A stretch of 64,000 nucleotides of DNA from Ophiostoma sp. CBS 140.51 (GCA_029298735.1 JANSLP010000023.1:124001-188000); one strand, 5' to 3'; shown: positions 10,437 through 23,140, numbered from the stretch's first letter. A program made the numbers and translations. Notes: generated from the letters alone by a model not told the origin.

Positions 10437-13400
10437 TGCTGTCCTCTTGCTGTATCGTCTGACAGCCGGCAGAGGGGGGGCGACGTGGCAGGGAGATAAT
10501 TGATATCGAGGTCTCTACTAAGGATACAGCCGCGGTCCAAAAACGATGATGGAAAAAAGAAGCTCAACACGATGATAACGATCCGAAGAGCGAGGAAGGA
10601 AAAAGAAGTCGCCGGGACAGAAACGCGCTCTAGATTTTCGCGATGGTCACGATAATTGTGTTTCGTTTCGCGATGGCGATGTTTTTGATGGCCGATGCCG
10701 AGGGGAGGGGGAAGATGTCGTGTGGCGAGAAAGCTGGTCGCGCTGACTCGACGATGCCCAAAGCCCAACAGAGTCGGTGGTGGTGACTGGTGATGGGAGC
10801 AGATGGGGAGGGAGGGAGAGAAAGACAGGTCGCGCGCGCGAATCGTGTCGTGGAAGGGGAAAAGGAGAAGAGACAGGAAAGGAAGCAAGAAAGGAGGCAA
10901 AAGCGAAGCAGAAGGGGGCAAGGAGGGAAAAAGAGGCAAGAGGCAGAGGGAAGGAAGGAGAAGGGGGAAAAAGGAAGGCGAAGGCTCGCACTTTCCCTGG
11001 CTGTCTGGGCTCCTGCTCCTTGGGGTTGCTTTGGCTGCGGCGCGCGAACTTACCTTACCCACGAGCTCTTTTTTTCTCCTCTCCCGTTTTTTATTCTTTT
11101 GTTCCTTTCATGTCTGAATTTATCGAATTAATCGATTTTAGCTTGGTTAGCTTGGGATTGATCGAACCGCGCCCCCGTTTTCCCTTTTCCATTTTATTTT
11201 AGCGCAGATGATTTCTCTCCTCCTCCCATTATTGCCCTTGTAAGGTCCGTTGACGCCTGTTGCAGGGGGCGTGGAGTGTGGGTCCATTTTTCTTTTTCGG
11301 CTTTATTTTGGGCTTTATTTATTTTAATTCTGCACCTGCCTTGGCCCGCCCGCCTGTCGTCTGCCCCTTCCCTTTTGTTGGTGCGATAGGTGCTTTGGTG
11401 TTGGCGTCGCGCTGGTGTGGGTGGGGTGGGAAAGTTTGTGGGCTCTGTGGATTTTGTGGATCGAACCTTGGGACCCAAAACAGGTACTCCCCGCCCCGGT
11501 TGCTCCAGGGTTGCGGGAACCACAGATGGGCTGCTGAGTGTGGTGAGGGATTGGGGAGGGCTGCGTGCACGCGTGATGTACCTTGTACTTTAAAGTGGGT
11601 CCGAGTAGCGGCTTGCTTTTGTGCTTTTGTGGCCATTGTGTGAGTGTCTTGGCCCTGAGGCGCTCCTTCCCTCTTCCCAGGGGCGTGAGAGGTGTGGGAC
11701 TGTGCGTTATTGCTGCGTGCGCTTGCCGGCCGAGCCTTTTCTGGCGTGTGTCTTGTCGTTTCTGTCTGAGTGGCAGAGTGGCTCTTACTTTTTTCCTCTT
11801 CTTCCTTTCCCTTCCTTCCTTCGGTCCCCGCCCCCCTTCTCCTTCTCTCTGTCCCCCCTTGTCTCCTTCCCTCATCACACAGATGCCAGCAAATCCACAA
11901 CAAATCCACGCTAGGCCGTTTCCACCGCCGGGGACGCCCACAATCCACTGGCGGCTGGATTTTGTGGCCCGTGTGGCCCGTGCATTGGCGACGGCCCAGA
12001 CAAGACGGACGGAAAGAAGAAGCTCTGCAGAGCCAAAGAACGAGCCTGTGAGCCACTGTGCCAGAGTTGCTGCAGTCCTGACTGGGGGCCATTGTGATTG
12101 GCGCAATATTCTGTTTCGTTTTGTGGCGTCCGGCTTTGGTGAATGCAGGAAGGTACAGCGGCCGGTATGGGGAGAAGCCAGATGGGCTGGTCTGGCTTTC
12201 TGGCCGTTGTCTCCTTTTGCGTTCTTTTACCTACCAGAAAGAGGCCCAAAATATGGCACGTCGTAATTCTATGTTTCTGCATCTGCATCTTACCATTCCC
12301 GCCACTGGTCGCTCCTGCCAGCCGGCTACGCGCCTGCCTATTTTGCCTTCCTCTATTCCGTATTACGCACTCTGTACCTTTGTCACTTGCACACACGCAA
12401 ACACGCAGAAGGGGGAAGGAGCGCGGCGGGCGGCAACTTGGGACAAGCGCTTGGCATGACGCCAGTGTCGAACTCGTTTAAAGATACAAAGTACTTATTC
12501 TGTTTTGTATCTTGCATCTTAAATCTTGCCCCACAAGATGAGAGATGCTGCAGTCCCGAATATATATGTACTGTTATTGGACGTCGCAAAGCGCGGAGTC
12601 ATCCGCACGTATGTGTATATCTCGACAGTCTGGGTTGCCGCTTTTGTCTTCCATTTCCCATATTCTCGTGCCTTCATCGCGACGCTCGGTTTGTCTTATC
12701 TTTCTGTACATATACATACACATACTCCATACTTGCACATATCACTATGATCCCGTGACTTGCTCAGTGTTTTGGCAGCTTGCCCAAATAAAAGGGGTTC
12801 GTTTCATCCCATGTTGATTTACCTCGGATCACCACATCATTTCGCCATTGCGCTGTGACATTCACAGTTTGCTGTTTTCTGTCAACTGTTCTATTCTCGG
12901 ATTACGACGTACATGGACAATTTTTGTTTTTGCCTCCCAAGCCTCCCTGCCATCAGCGAACGCCCATCCACATCCGAGGCCCCCCTTTCTTTGCGGCTGA
13001 CTGAAGCCTGGCGTGGATCGCCAACAGCCATGATGTCAAGCACTTATTGCATGTAGTATCTGCCACACAACGTGCTGTAAGAAACAGGCACCAAAGAAAA
13101 TACTGTCCGTGTATTACATATACTTTATTGACGCCCACAAAACGCCCACGAGAAGAAAAGAGGCAAAAGTGCACAGACATTAAGGCACAATATATCCACA
13201 AGACAAGATGCTGGAACATGCATCGCACACATGAAGGACGAACAGTGGGGAAATCTCAGGAATCGTCTCGTCGTGACGGCTTCTCGCTGACATGCGCCCC
13301 CCATTGATTCGAGGCTCACACACACCAGGTCCAGGCCCTTGTTCGAGGCACAGAGCCACGATGGGGCGGAACGAGGAGAAGAATGAGGAAGAAAGGACGA

Positions 13401-15999
13401 TTGGGGGAGGACTTGGTGGAGGACGATTTTGGGTGGTCTGTGGCTCGTTTGTGTGGCCCGTCGGGGAAAACAGATTTGGTGTGCAGGTCGCATCCGAATA
13501 AGGAACAAGAGAGATACATGTTTTGTCCGGAAGTGACCTGATCTACGCCCAGATCTTGCCGACACAAAAGTATCCTATGTCACTGACAGGGGCACTGGTG
13601 CTGAAACTTGGCTCGACCTTTTCAGTAATCTTGGGTTGAGTCTTTGTCGTATCCGAGACACGCCCCTTTCCTCTTTTGCCTCTGGCGTTGTCGTCTCTCC
13701 TTCTTTATTTTCCTCCTGCTAGCAGGCGACAGGGCATGGCAGCAGGCCTTGCCCCACCCCCCAGTCCAGCCGAGCCAGCCCAGCTCCAGCCCAGCCCACC
13801 GAGCAACGAAAAGCCCCAGCAGCAGAACACAGCACAGCGCTGCACACCTGAGCACAGGCTCGGCAGGCTGCACCAGCACATCACAGGCAAAAAAAGTGTG
13901 GGAATACGTTCCTTCTCACACCCCCAAGCTTTGTTCTTTTTCCCGTTTCGTCCCACGCCCCCTCCCTTTCGCTGCTCTGCTTCTGATGTGCCTGATTTCC
14001 CACGCAATTTGCACGCTGTGTTTCTGCTGTTTCTGCTTGTTTGTTCCCCTTCTGTTGCACGCACGCCTCCCGTGTTTCCAGCGGTCCATCACAGGGCCAT
14101 GTCTTTCCACACTGAATATCGTTGTCGCCCATCCTTCGAAAGAAGGAAAAAGAAAACTCGCAGTCGGGAAGGGCGCAACACACCCAAAAGTGCATCATAT
14201 CGTCCTTTTTGCTTTTCAAGCAGCCCCCCTCTCTTCCACTAAGAAATCGTCCCACACACCACCATCGTATCCCCTTGTTTCGAACCGTTTGCTATCGCGA
14301 AATGTTTCCCTTCTTCCTTTCGTTTGCCTCACTTTCCAGCACTATGCATTCTCCAAGCACATCGTCGCAGCATAAACATTGTTCACTCTCTGGTTGGCAA
14401 ATAAGCTTGCCAGCTGGACAAAACCTGGTCGTCTTACGAATATGCGTACTGAATACGGAGCCACTGGGGTTCTCCACGGCACATGGCCCTTGCCATTGCC
14501 CTTCCTGATGACCCCCTGTTCCCTATCCCCCCTTCCTTCGCTCCAGAACCGTGTGGCTCGCCATCTCCGACAAAATGAATGGGGACGGGAAGGAAGAGGA
14601 TATTTCCAAGGAAAGACAGTTCGAACAAGGGTAGCAAGTCCATGTCCACGCTCACCGGGCTTTTTATGTGTGCACTGACCAGAAAGAGAAGGTATGAGAG
14701 AAGAAAAATAACAGTGTTCCTTGGTAGCGTCGAACGGCATCAATTTGCGTTGCGCCACATGCTTCACATTTCGAGCAAGGGCCTGTCAAATCAAACAGGG
14801 CACACAGACGAGCAAACAAACAGACGACAGCCACAAACATACGCACCGCCATATTACCTAATTTGTGGCTACCCCCCATTCCACGATGTAAGCTCACCGC
14901 GCTGTGATGGCGTTCACCCCTTGCTTTCTGGACTCGCTTCAGCAGACCCTCTCTCCACCTTCCACGGAAAGAAGGAAAGAAGCTCTCGGAAGCCCCTTTG
15001 AGGGCTGCAGCCAGATTCAGGTAACACGGGAGTGTGCGGTACTGTCACGAGTCTGAGAAGTTTGATGTTGGCCCTGTGTATCTGTCAGAGTATGGGTGGG
15101 CGGTGCGTCGGCTTCTCGGACGATTCATAACCGGCGCCAGCGGTCAATTTTACCCTCGAAAAAATTCGTGGCTATATATAAAGAACAGACGTTGGTCCTT
15201 TTGTATCGAGGGGGTCCTGTTTGTCAGTAACACATCAACATCGTCATCGTCAGTTGGCGTTTCCTCCCTTTCCAAATGTCATTAGCGCTGGGCCCTTTGT
15301 GGTATTCCCACGCGGATTTGTTGGTCGACACATATCCGGAAAGAGCCACAGAGAAGCGAGAGATCGCTCTAGAAGGTATTTTCTCCTTGCTGCTGTTGTT
15401 TGTTGGTTCTCTCTCTCCCCTCGAAGGGCCGGACATGGCTCCTTTCTGCGCCAGTCCGTCCCACTACACCTTAATACGAGTAAATAATTCCGTGGCACCC
15501 ATCTCGAGTAAAAAAGCATCTGTAGCAAGACCGTGTCAACAAAGAAGGAAGCAGGGGAAGCCTTCTCTTCTATGCACGTCGCCTATCTAGCAGGGGCATA
15601 TTTAGGTAACTGTCTCTCGCTTGCAACTCCCCAACACTCCCTCCTCCATGACAATTTTGACACTCCTTTGCTGTTGACCCCGTGATAAACGAGACAAGGG
15701 GCGAGCAATTTTGCTCTTCGTTTGTTCTGTTAGGGCGGGCTATGGCCCGAGTAATGCGGGTCACTTACGCTTTTTTCTTAGGCGGCGGGCTTTAGCTTTT
15801 AGGCGGGTCTCCAGCCCCTGTAAAGCCCATCACTCCTGTGCTTGTGCTTGTTGTATCCTGTTACAGCACGGCTTAGTAACAAGTGCATACGCAAATACAA
15901 GTGTGATGAGAAGTGTCACTCGAGATAACAGTTTGACAATACATATCAGACCAACAACCGTCATTAAGTTGGTATAAGGGTCGTTTACAATGATATGTA
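10437..15999. other. Gene-free region upstream of ssn6, proximal part
   Basis: This interval holds many short overlapping reading frames, but none shows conserved domain sequence, sustained codon bias or a plausible splice partner. The first 700 bases are the pyrimidine-rich leader/promoter side of ssn6. A TATA-like stretch (ctatatataaag) lies near 15173, with no gene following. Poly-purine, GGGC-rich and CCCAGC-rich low-complexity patches occur, for example near 13750-13810. Its likely role is regulatory DNA or non-coding transcription, but the sequence alone does not show which. Confidence 0.55.
10797..10995. repeat. Polypurine/polypyrimidine tract in ssn6 leader region
   Basis: For about 200 bases the plus strand is nearly all G and A, interrupted by a cgcgcgcg patch near 10832. 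Read in the direction of ssn6 transcription it is a C/T tract 360-560 bases upstream of the start codon. Pyrimidine-rich blocks just upstream of start codons are common in filamentous fungal promoters and leaders. This one is unusually long. Confidence 0.75.
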
Positions 16000-16510
16000 T
16001 GAGTGAAGTTGCTTTTGAATGTGCGGGGGACATCTGATTTGAATAAAGTGCGAATGTACGACGTAAGTACCTCGGATATGAATGACGGAGCTATGGAACG
16101 AGGAACGATAAATTCGAAAGAAAAGCATGTAAAAATAAACTAATGGGTGGCAGTTTATATGCCGTGTCTATCAAATATCCCGTTGTCTTCTCGGATGGGC
16201 AAAGGTACGGTAGAGTGTATAGTATGTGCATAGATTAAGTATGTGCTTGATAGAGTGTGTGCCTTTTCCAGCGTGGCTAATATGGAAGGATATCGCAAAC
16301 CCGTCTTCCCAATATATACAGATTGCCTCATATACAGATTGCCTCGACATATAAGTAACCAACGGTACTCCCCTAGCGGACACACTCTCTATATTTATTG
16401 AAGTACATCTACATCGCCATTTATTTTCATCCAACACCCGGGCAAATAAAGCCGCGGTCGGGAAAAGGAGGGAAAGGGAAGTGAACCAATTTGGTGTACA
16501 TAAACCCTCG

Positions 16511-16559
16511 AGATCTAGCCCCTTTGTCCTCTTCAAGAGACAAGGGCCCCTCTAGATCT
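16511..16559. repeat. Imperfect inverted repeat, potential hairpin
   Basis: The left arm begins agatctag followed by ccccttt gtc, and the right arm ends gacaaggg cccct ctagatct. The outer eight bases pair perfectly, and the inner CCCTTTGTC/GACAAGGG segment pairs with a bulge. The loop is only a few bases (around cttcaaga). The two arms nearly touch, so the whole could fold as one stem of about 17-20 pairs in DNA or RNA. No coding sequence is near it. Confidence 0.7.
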
Positions 16560-18957
16560 ACCTATTTGCATATTGCATTACTGCATATATCAGGATCGTT
16601 TGTCTTTATATCTGTGTCTCTCTGTCGTATTGTCTTACATGTCGGTTAAAGGATAAAGAAGGACAAGCAACTGCAGGGGTTACAAAGTGAACAGACGTAA
16701 GGTCAAAGCCAGTCGTACGCGCATCGGCTGGGAATGCTCCAAAAAAAACGGCTGTGACGAGACATGTAAAAAGGTCAACCCGTTTCCTTGGCGTCGAGGG
16801 TGCACACACATCAAGCAAATACGGAGTACGGCTCGAGAGAAAGATATAAAGACACAAAAAGACACAAAGGTGGGAGACACAAACACCGACACCGATACAA
16901 GACACGACGTGCATCCCTCATTATATGCCGCTCCCCGGCACCACTTACCCATCAAGTGCACTGGATGCATACAGAAACTGTACAGAGAAAACGCACAGCA
17001 TCTCTTACGCAGCTTGGAGGTACAGCATATGCGCGTACACACGCTTCGTGTGAGCGCACACACTTTTGTACGATCATGCACCGCATAGCACCTCTGTGCA
17101 GCCTTCAGGCTGTGACGGCAAGGGTATGCACACATGCACACAACAACACACGACACGACGCATCCATCGACGTACATGATGCTGTACCACACTAGATACA
17201 CAGCAGTACATGTACACGGAGAGCATGGACACGGGGAAGAGGGAGGTGACGTTGTGCATCCTCTAACCCCCCTTTATCCTCTTTCCTTCCCGGTTTCCTT
17301 CTGCACGGTATGTGGCGTAGAGAGAGGGAAAAGGAAATAGCCACAGAAAGAAGACTTACAAGTAAACAAAGGTGGCTATTGTGTATATACAGCCAAAGGT
17401 TTCCTTAGCTGCGTACATAAGTGCTTGCATCTCGCCTAGGCCAGCCACCGTGTCGCAATATTGGCAAGAGCCACATGCTAAAGAGTACATGTCGAAACAA
17501 TGCGGTAGCCCCCATTTCCCTCATTTTCCGTCGCATCATTGTAGGAAATCTACGGCATAATTATGTGGCCGTGGCTCGCCTTGTTCTTGTTCCTCGTAGA
17601 AAAAGACACGAGAACATCAGGGCTGCTGAGAAGAAGAAAATGTGACAAGGGGATAAGGATTTTCCAGAAAAGCTATTCTGCTCGAGGAATGCAACAGTGC
17701 CCGTTGACAAAAGTCTCGAAAGCTCGTCAGGGAGGAAAAGGACATAAAATTTAAACGACCGCCCAATGGGGCTAGCCCCCAAGTCATGTTCGTCGACCAA
17801 TATTTGATTTGTTCTGCTTGCCTTTTTTGACAGCTTGTCTTTTTTCTCCCCTTGGCTTTTGTTTCGGCGGTCTCCAGCGGGTGGCCTTTCCGCGGACGCC
17901 AGTGGGCTGGACTACTGTGAGCCAAACAGTGTCGAGGGGATAAACCAGCCACGTGCCAATTCTTCTGTGCGGGCAATGCCCCGAGAAACTTTGAGGGGGA
18001 AGAGGAGAGAGTATGGAAAGAGGCGGCCTGGCCAATTGGTCTGGGTCTGTGTTGGTCACTCTTGGCGGCCCGGCCGAAAGGGGTCATCCGCAGGGAAATA
18101 GAAAAGAGCAGTGCTGTACCCACTGAACACATTCAACTTGATGACATCCCCTGGAAGACCTCACGATAATTTGTCTAGACAAACACACCCAACAGCAGAT
18201 AACAACACAATTTTACTAGATGTAATGAGATCACTCCCGTGTCTTCTATTTGCAGGCTAATATCAAAAACAGTGGTCTGCCCGGGTCCGATGGGTAGGGT
18301 AATCTATATAAGGTACTGATGTCAATAGTAGATACAAATTGAAACTCGGCCGCCCACTATCAAGAGCCATATGCAACAGCGGCACAAAACCAACGGCGTA
18401 TTATCGTAGAGTGTCAATATCGCCGATCAGGTAGAGGGCTCTGTCGGAGGATAGAGGTGACCAATCTATTTACAACCGCAAACACTCTGTTCACATCTGT
18501 TTCGCTTCGGTTCTGCCAGCCTTCCTTCTCTTCCTTCCATCCTTCTTACACCACTCCGCTTATTATGGACGGAGACGAGCCAGCATATATATAAGCAACA
18601 TGGGACGGCACGCACGGAGATTCTTGTTTTATTCAAAAGAGCACAGAGTTAATAGACTATGGCCGGCTGGCTGCCCAGACAAAAAGGAGAGAGAACTATA
18701 TGAGGGCGTGCCTTCTTTGTCACTGTCGACAACAGACATAAAACCCCCAATACATCTATTCTCTTATATTTTCCGCCAGCCGGCACTACGCCGCAAGCTC
18801 TCCTCCATACTACCACAGTAGAGGGAAGTGCCACTATGCCTGCTCACGGTCCCGAGCGAGAAGGGTGGCTGGGCGAATAGGAAACAAGGCAATGCGCAAC
18901 CCGAATATGCAATTATCACGATGTCAACCGATCATCGATGCAGGGCGACATGTACTC

Positions 18958-18977
18958 CATACAAAGTACTTTGTATG
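18958..18977. repeat. Perfect 20-base palindrome
   Basis: The sequence CATACAAAGTACTTTGTATG equals its own reverse complement over all 20 bases. It is the longest member seen here of a recurrent GTACAAAGTAC-like motif found elsewhere in non-coding DNA of the window. A dimeric transcription factor site or a remnant of a small mobile element are possible explanations, neither proved. Confidence 0.85.
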
Positions 18978-19350
18978 CAGGGCTGTTTACCTAAGACATC
19001 CCACAAGATGCACAAAGGAGGGCCTCCCAGAAACAGGAGAAAGGGGTTTTGGGACAGGGCTGGACAGGTCGCAGGTAAGACAAGATTGCCTCATGTGCGT
19101 GTGAAGGCGAAATGAAGGGCAACAAAGGAGGCGCAGAAAAGGTAGGGGTTGAGGGGATGCCAACAGCTGAACAAGCTGCCAAAAAGAACTTCGAGAAGCC
19201 CTGACAGACCGAGACGAACAGTGCCAGAAAAACGGAAAGGACCAGGGCTGGACCCGGCCTGGCCCCAGGCTAACATATCCGGGTGCGCTACAAGGCAAGG
19301 GGGAAAGGGCGGGAGTTCAAGTGTAGCTCAGTGGAAAGACCCAGCGTGCA

Positions 19351-19390
19351 TCGTAGCGTATCGTAGCGTATCGTAGCGTATCGCAGCGTT
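19351..19390. repeat. Tandem repeat, 10-base unit
   Basis: The unit tcgtagcgta occurs three times exactly (19351-19380), followed by a fourth diverged copy (tcgcagcgtt). It sits 17 bases downstream of a sequence (tagctcagtgg, 19324-19334) that matches a Pol III A-box of tRNA type. No full tRNA can be folded around it. Confidence 0.85.
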
Positions 19391-22079
19391 CCGCATGGTT
19401 CGCCTAAACCGCCGCCTGTTGTGTTTACGACATGATGTGCTCCGCACTTTGCTCCCCCACCAAACCAAGCCATACGGGGGGGCATCATTCCCCTATTCTT
19501 ATCCCGCCCCCAAAAATATTAACGCGTGTGCATGTTCCGAGAGAGGGTTTTTATGCAGCACCAGACAGCAGCAACAAACATATGCTACACGATGCAGCCC
19601 TTGCTTCAGTCTTCAGTCGTTCTTGCACGTTTCCCCCTCCCTTTCGGTCCGGCGTAAAACAGCAAGCTAGATTTAGTGCACAAAACGAATGCACGTTACG
19701 CTGTAAGAAAAAAGGAAATATGCAACATCCACGAGGTACAGGCCAAAGGCGGGCTTGTCCAATATGCAAGTTTTCAGTCGTGCCTGCCCTATCGTTTTGA
19801 ATAATGTGTAAACGCGAAAGGGTAGAAAGACGCCCTTCGCTCTTACCCTGCTCATACTTTGTGAAAAAAGATGTGCAAATACTAGGCCGAATGTGCAAAT
19901 ATGCACTCTTTCGTTCCTTCCCAATATTTCCTACTATTGCTACATTTTTGTTTGATGTGATAACTTAGTCAGAAAAGGAAGGGACCGGGCACTGGTTTGG
20001 TTTCGCACGGCCATGCTCGGCAGTAGCCTCCTGTTACTCGTTCACGGTCTTCCTCAGAGAAACCCAGAAAGCCATCACACACGCCACCCTACCCAACCCA
20101 TGGATTGTGGTTTGGGCGGATGCGTGCGCACGCACGCACATCCCAACCCCTCCTCCTCCTCGGCCCAGTGAGGCGTCCATGCTCTGCTGGCCGTGCTCGT
20201 TACGAATCAAATGTGCAGTCGGGCAATGCTTTCCGTGGGCATTATTCTTCTGCTTTTTCCCCGCCTAGATCCAAGGCTTTATTCAAAAAAACAAAAAAGA
20301 TAGACTTGTCACATCAGGACATACGGAGGAATAAATATACGAATAGAAAAGGTGACGAGGATGAGGAAAGACAGATGGGGGAATTCCTCTCTGCGAGGCA
20401 ACCCAACGTCGCAGTAACCGCCTCTTGTCTGTGCAGTCTGGGTCGTATGAACCATTCAATTTCGGAGTCTGTCATGCATGCATGCCTCAGTATGGTTTTT
20501 TTACGAATGATGTTGCGTCTCAAGCCGCCAAGGGCGCAAACTCACTCACAAACCGGCTATCGTCTGAGCGAACCCTCCATTCTCCATTGCGTTGGCCCTT
20601 ACCCGCCACATCTACCTTTTTTCCTAGACGCAAAAATAATGCGAGATAGGCACAAGAGGTTGCAATCTGGCATAGGGCACACCGTTCTTGCATGGCATAT
20701 TGCGGATGGCGCAAGTCCAGACTCGTGGAGCTCACAAACTCATAGGGCAAAAGCCGCGGGATGCGCAGATGGGAGATATTGACAAATTGACAAATCCAAG
20801 CGTTTGACATTTCCACCCCTCTTATGTTGATAAAGAGACACGGATACACCAAAAAAAGGAAGAAGATGACGAAGAAGTCAATAGTAATGGCATTCGTAAA
20901 TGGGAGGTGGCTGTCTGCGAACCAAGTATGCGGAGCTTTGATACCAGCCCTTACCTTGCTTCTCGAAGACAGCTTTAGTAATATAAAAAGCAACACTCGC
21001 TTTGTGCGCCAGCTCACCCTAAGGTAAGGACGTGTTTGTGTACGACGACTTTGTGTACCATAAATACAAGTAATATGTGGCCGGATTATGGATTTGTTCA
21101 AACAGGGTACACTTGTTGCTTGGGGGCCGCCGTTCGAGAGGCTGTGCGAACAGATCAATGACTGGCTGGGCGACAGTTGTGTTGCAGTTCAAGTCACCAA
21201 GACCATGATGTGGCGGAGAGAGAATTCAAAAGGGGTGGGACGCTTTGACTAGAAACACACAGAAACAAAAATACCCGAGCACGAGCACGACAGGGCCAAG
21301 CTCCGACAACCTGCGACAGGAGCGACGAAGATCATATTTTTGTGGGTTGGTGGGCTAGCAGGCAAAGATATGAAAAGGGGAAACATGGGGGAATAAAAAG
21401 GGTTTGGAGACAACGTGTTGGAGACAGGGACGAACATGGATGACGATGAGACGAGGGAACGGAAAAGATGGACAACACTCTGTACGACACGCATATCGTT
21501 GCTTCCTTTGCTTTTCGATATGGCATTCTTTGCGTTCTCCTACCCGACTTTCCTGATCGACGTTCGAACACACTTTTTACTGCCGCTTCTATATGTTCTA
21601 CGTTCCTCTTGCCTTTTCCTTCCTCGCCTTTTATATGATCTGCGCACATCCTTTCCTTGATCGTCCGTCTCTATTACTGAATCTTCTCGTCCATCTACGG
21701 CTGGTTTGACATCCGTTCTGCCGTCTCTAATAAAGCTAGCGGCGGACTCTCGTTTTCCTTCACGACAGTGGTGAACCACGGAAAGTCAAAACAGGGTATT
21801 ACTTGAGTGGGAGATAGGTGACAGGGAGTATCCGTACCTTGGGCCACCGCGCGCATCAAAGCGGGCGGCCTGGGAACACGAAAATATGGCAGAAGGTGGG
21901 AGAAATGAAGGAGATGTGCGCGGGCGCCGTAGATCGAATCGTCCGGACACGCAGGTCAAACAGTTGAATGGAAAGGGGCTCTTGTGGGAATCATGTGAGT
22001 TGCACGCAGATATCAAACATATAAACCAACACATAAACATCGTGAGATATCAGGCAGTTTAAGTGCCGATATGTTCTAT

Positions 22080-22520
22080 GGTCTCATCACGGTGTACGAG
22101 TTATTGGTAAACTTTCATTTACGAGTGTTAAATTCTTTCATAACTAGAGAAATGGAACGGCCTTTTTCATCATTTTTTTTTCATCAAAATAATCGAAATG
22201 CGTATGTTTATTAGCTTTTTTTATCAACCCCCCTTTTTTATTTTCGAAAAAAGTAGAGTTAGGAAACAAATTAAAAATAAACCAATGTCAAACCCAGTGA
22301 AAGATAAGAAATAAAGTAGAAGAAGCTTGATTTCTCTTGTAGAAAATAGCTTCATAAATATTGTCTGGTGACATTTCACAGAATATTAATTCATTGCGTT
22401 CGAGAGTATCTACATTAGGCACTGCATGTTTAAAACGACCATGTCCTGGAAGAAAGAAATAAAATAAGACCGAGAATAAATGCTGCTGATAAGCCAGCAT
22501 GCCGTGTAGAATCAAAGGTA
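22080..22520. other. AT-rich island with a short unassigned reading frame
   Basis: Base composition changes to strongly AT-rich compared with the flanks, with runs of T and A near 22170-22270. On the minus strand an open stretch (22515-22288, from a Met at 22500) encodes about 70 residues including ERNELIFCEMSPDNIYEAIF, with A/T-ending codons unlike the other genes here. I recognise no family. It could be a decayed mobile element, a mutated (RIP-like) remnant or chance. Confidence 0.35.
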
Positions 22521-23140
22521 CGAAAGTCTGTTATGCGTCCACAGTACCCGATATGCCTGCTTGATGATGTCCGGCATATCTCTCCATGTCAAGACGACCG
22601 ACCAGTGCGGACCATACCACGAATTGTTTGACTAATCACCATGCTCACCGAAGAAGATAAGGACGACGTAAAGCGTATAGGATGTGATGTAGGCAAGTTT
22701 GATATGGAAGATGAGTTAAAAGTAAGTAAAGTAAAAAAAAGGCTGTGCGATACCCATTGTTCCCAGTACTAAAATCAGGAGTAAAAAAGACGACAGAAAC
22801 GAAAAGAGATGGGGAAGAACAAATGAAATGAACCGAATAGCACCACATCTTGAGAACCCGAAAAAAAACCCAGAACATGTACACCGGGGGTAGAGCGCAA
22901 ACCGACTGCTCGCCATATAAGATGAAAGCACGAGGAAATGGACGCGGAGAAGTATATGCACTTCCCCCACCCATGACAAAAGACACCATCAGATCCCAGG
23001 ATCCCCCTCCCCGACACATGACACCCTTCCTCCTTCTATACAATTAGTAGATCTCGTTGACGTGACGTAGCCGCGATTGGCTTTAAACAAGGAAATGGAG
23101 AAGGTGTGACAATTTGATGATCGACACGACCGTCTCACGA

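Larger units (their letters stand above)
16000..23140. other. Gene-free region upstream of ssn6, distal part
   Basis: This continues the gene-poor interval up to the 3' end of the TMEM115-type gene. I see no conserved protein, transposase or reverse-transcriptase fragment on either strand. It contains a strong hairpin (16511-16559), a 20-base palindrome (18958-18977), a 10-base tandem repeat (19351-19390), TATA-like stretches near 18304 and 18587, and an AT-rich island (22080-22520). These are listed separately. Nothing else in it can be called. Confidence 0.55.

Noticed and set aside
11319..12106. Two overlapping minus-strand open frames of about 260 codons in the gene-free region
   Set aside because: Both frames are open over the same DNA, are rich in Arg, Gly, Ser and Thr, have no domain and no splice logic. 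They follow from low-complexity composition.
13644..14375. Open frame of 243 codons on the plus strand
   Set aside because: The translation is random-looking with Cys/Phe/Pro/Ser bias, overlaps other open frames, and has no conserved motif.
19324..19410. tRNA gene suggested by A-box tagctcagtgg
   Set aside because: Acceptor and anticodon stems do not pair and the T-arm is poor. It is kept only as a possible tRNA-derived relic.
20105..20782. Open frame of 225 codons on the plus strand
   Set aside because: No family resemblance and an opposing frame is open too. It cannot be told from chance.
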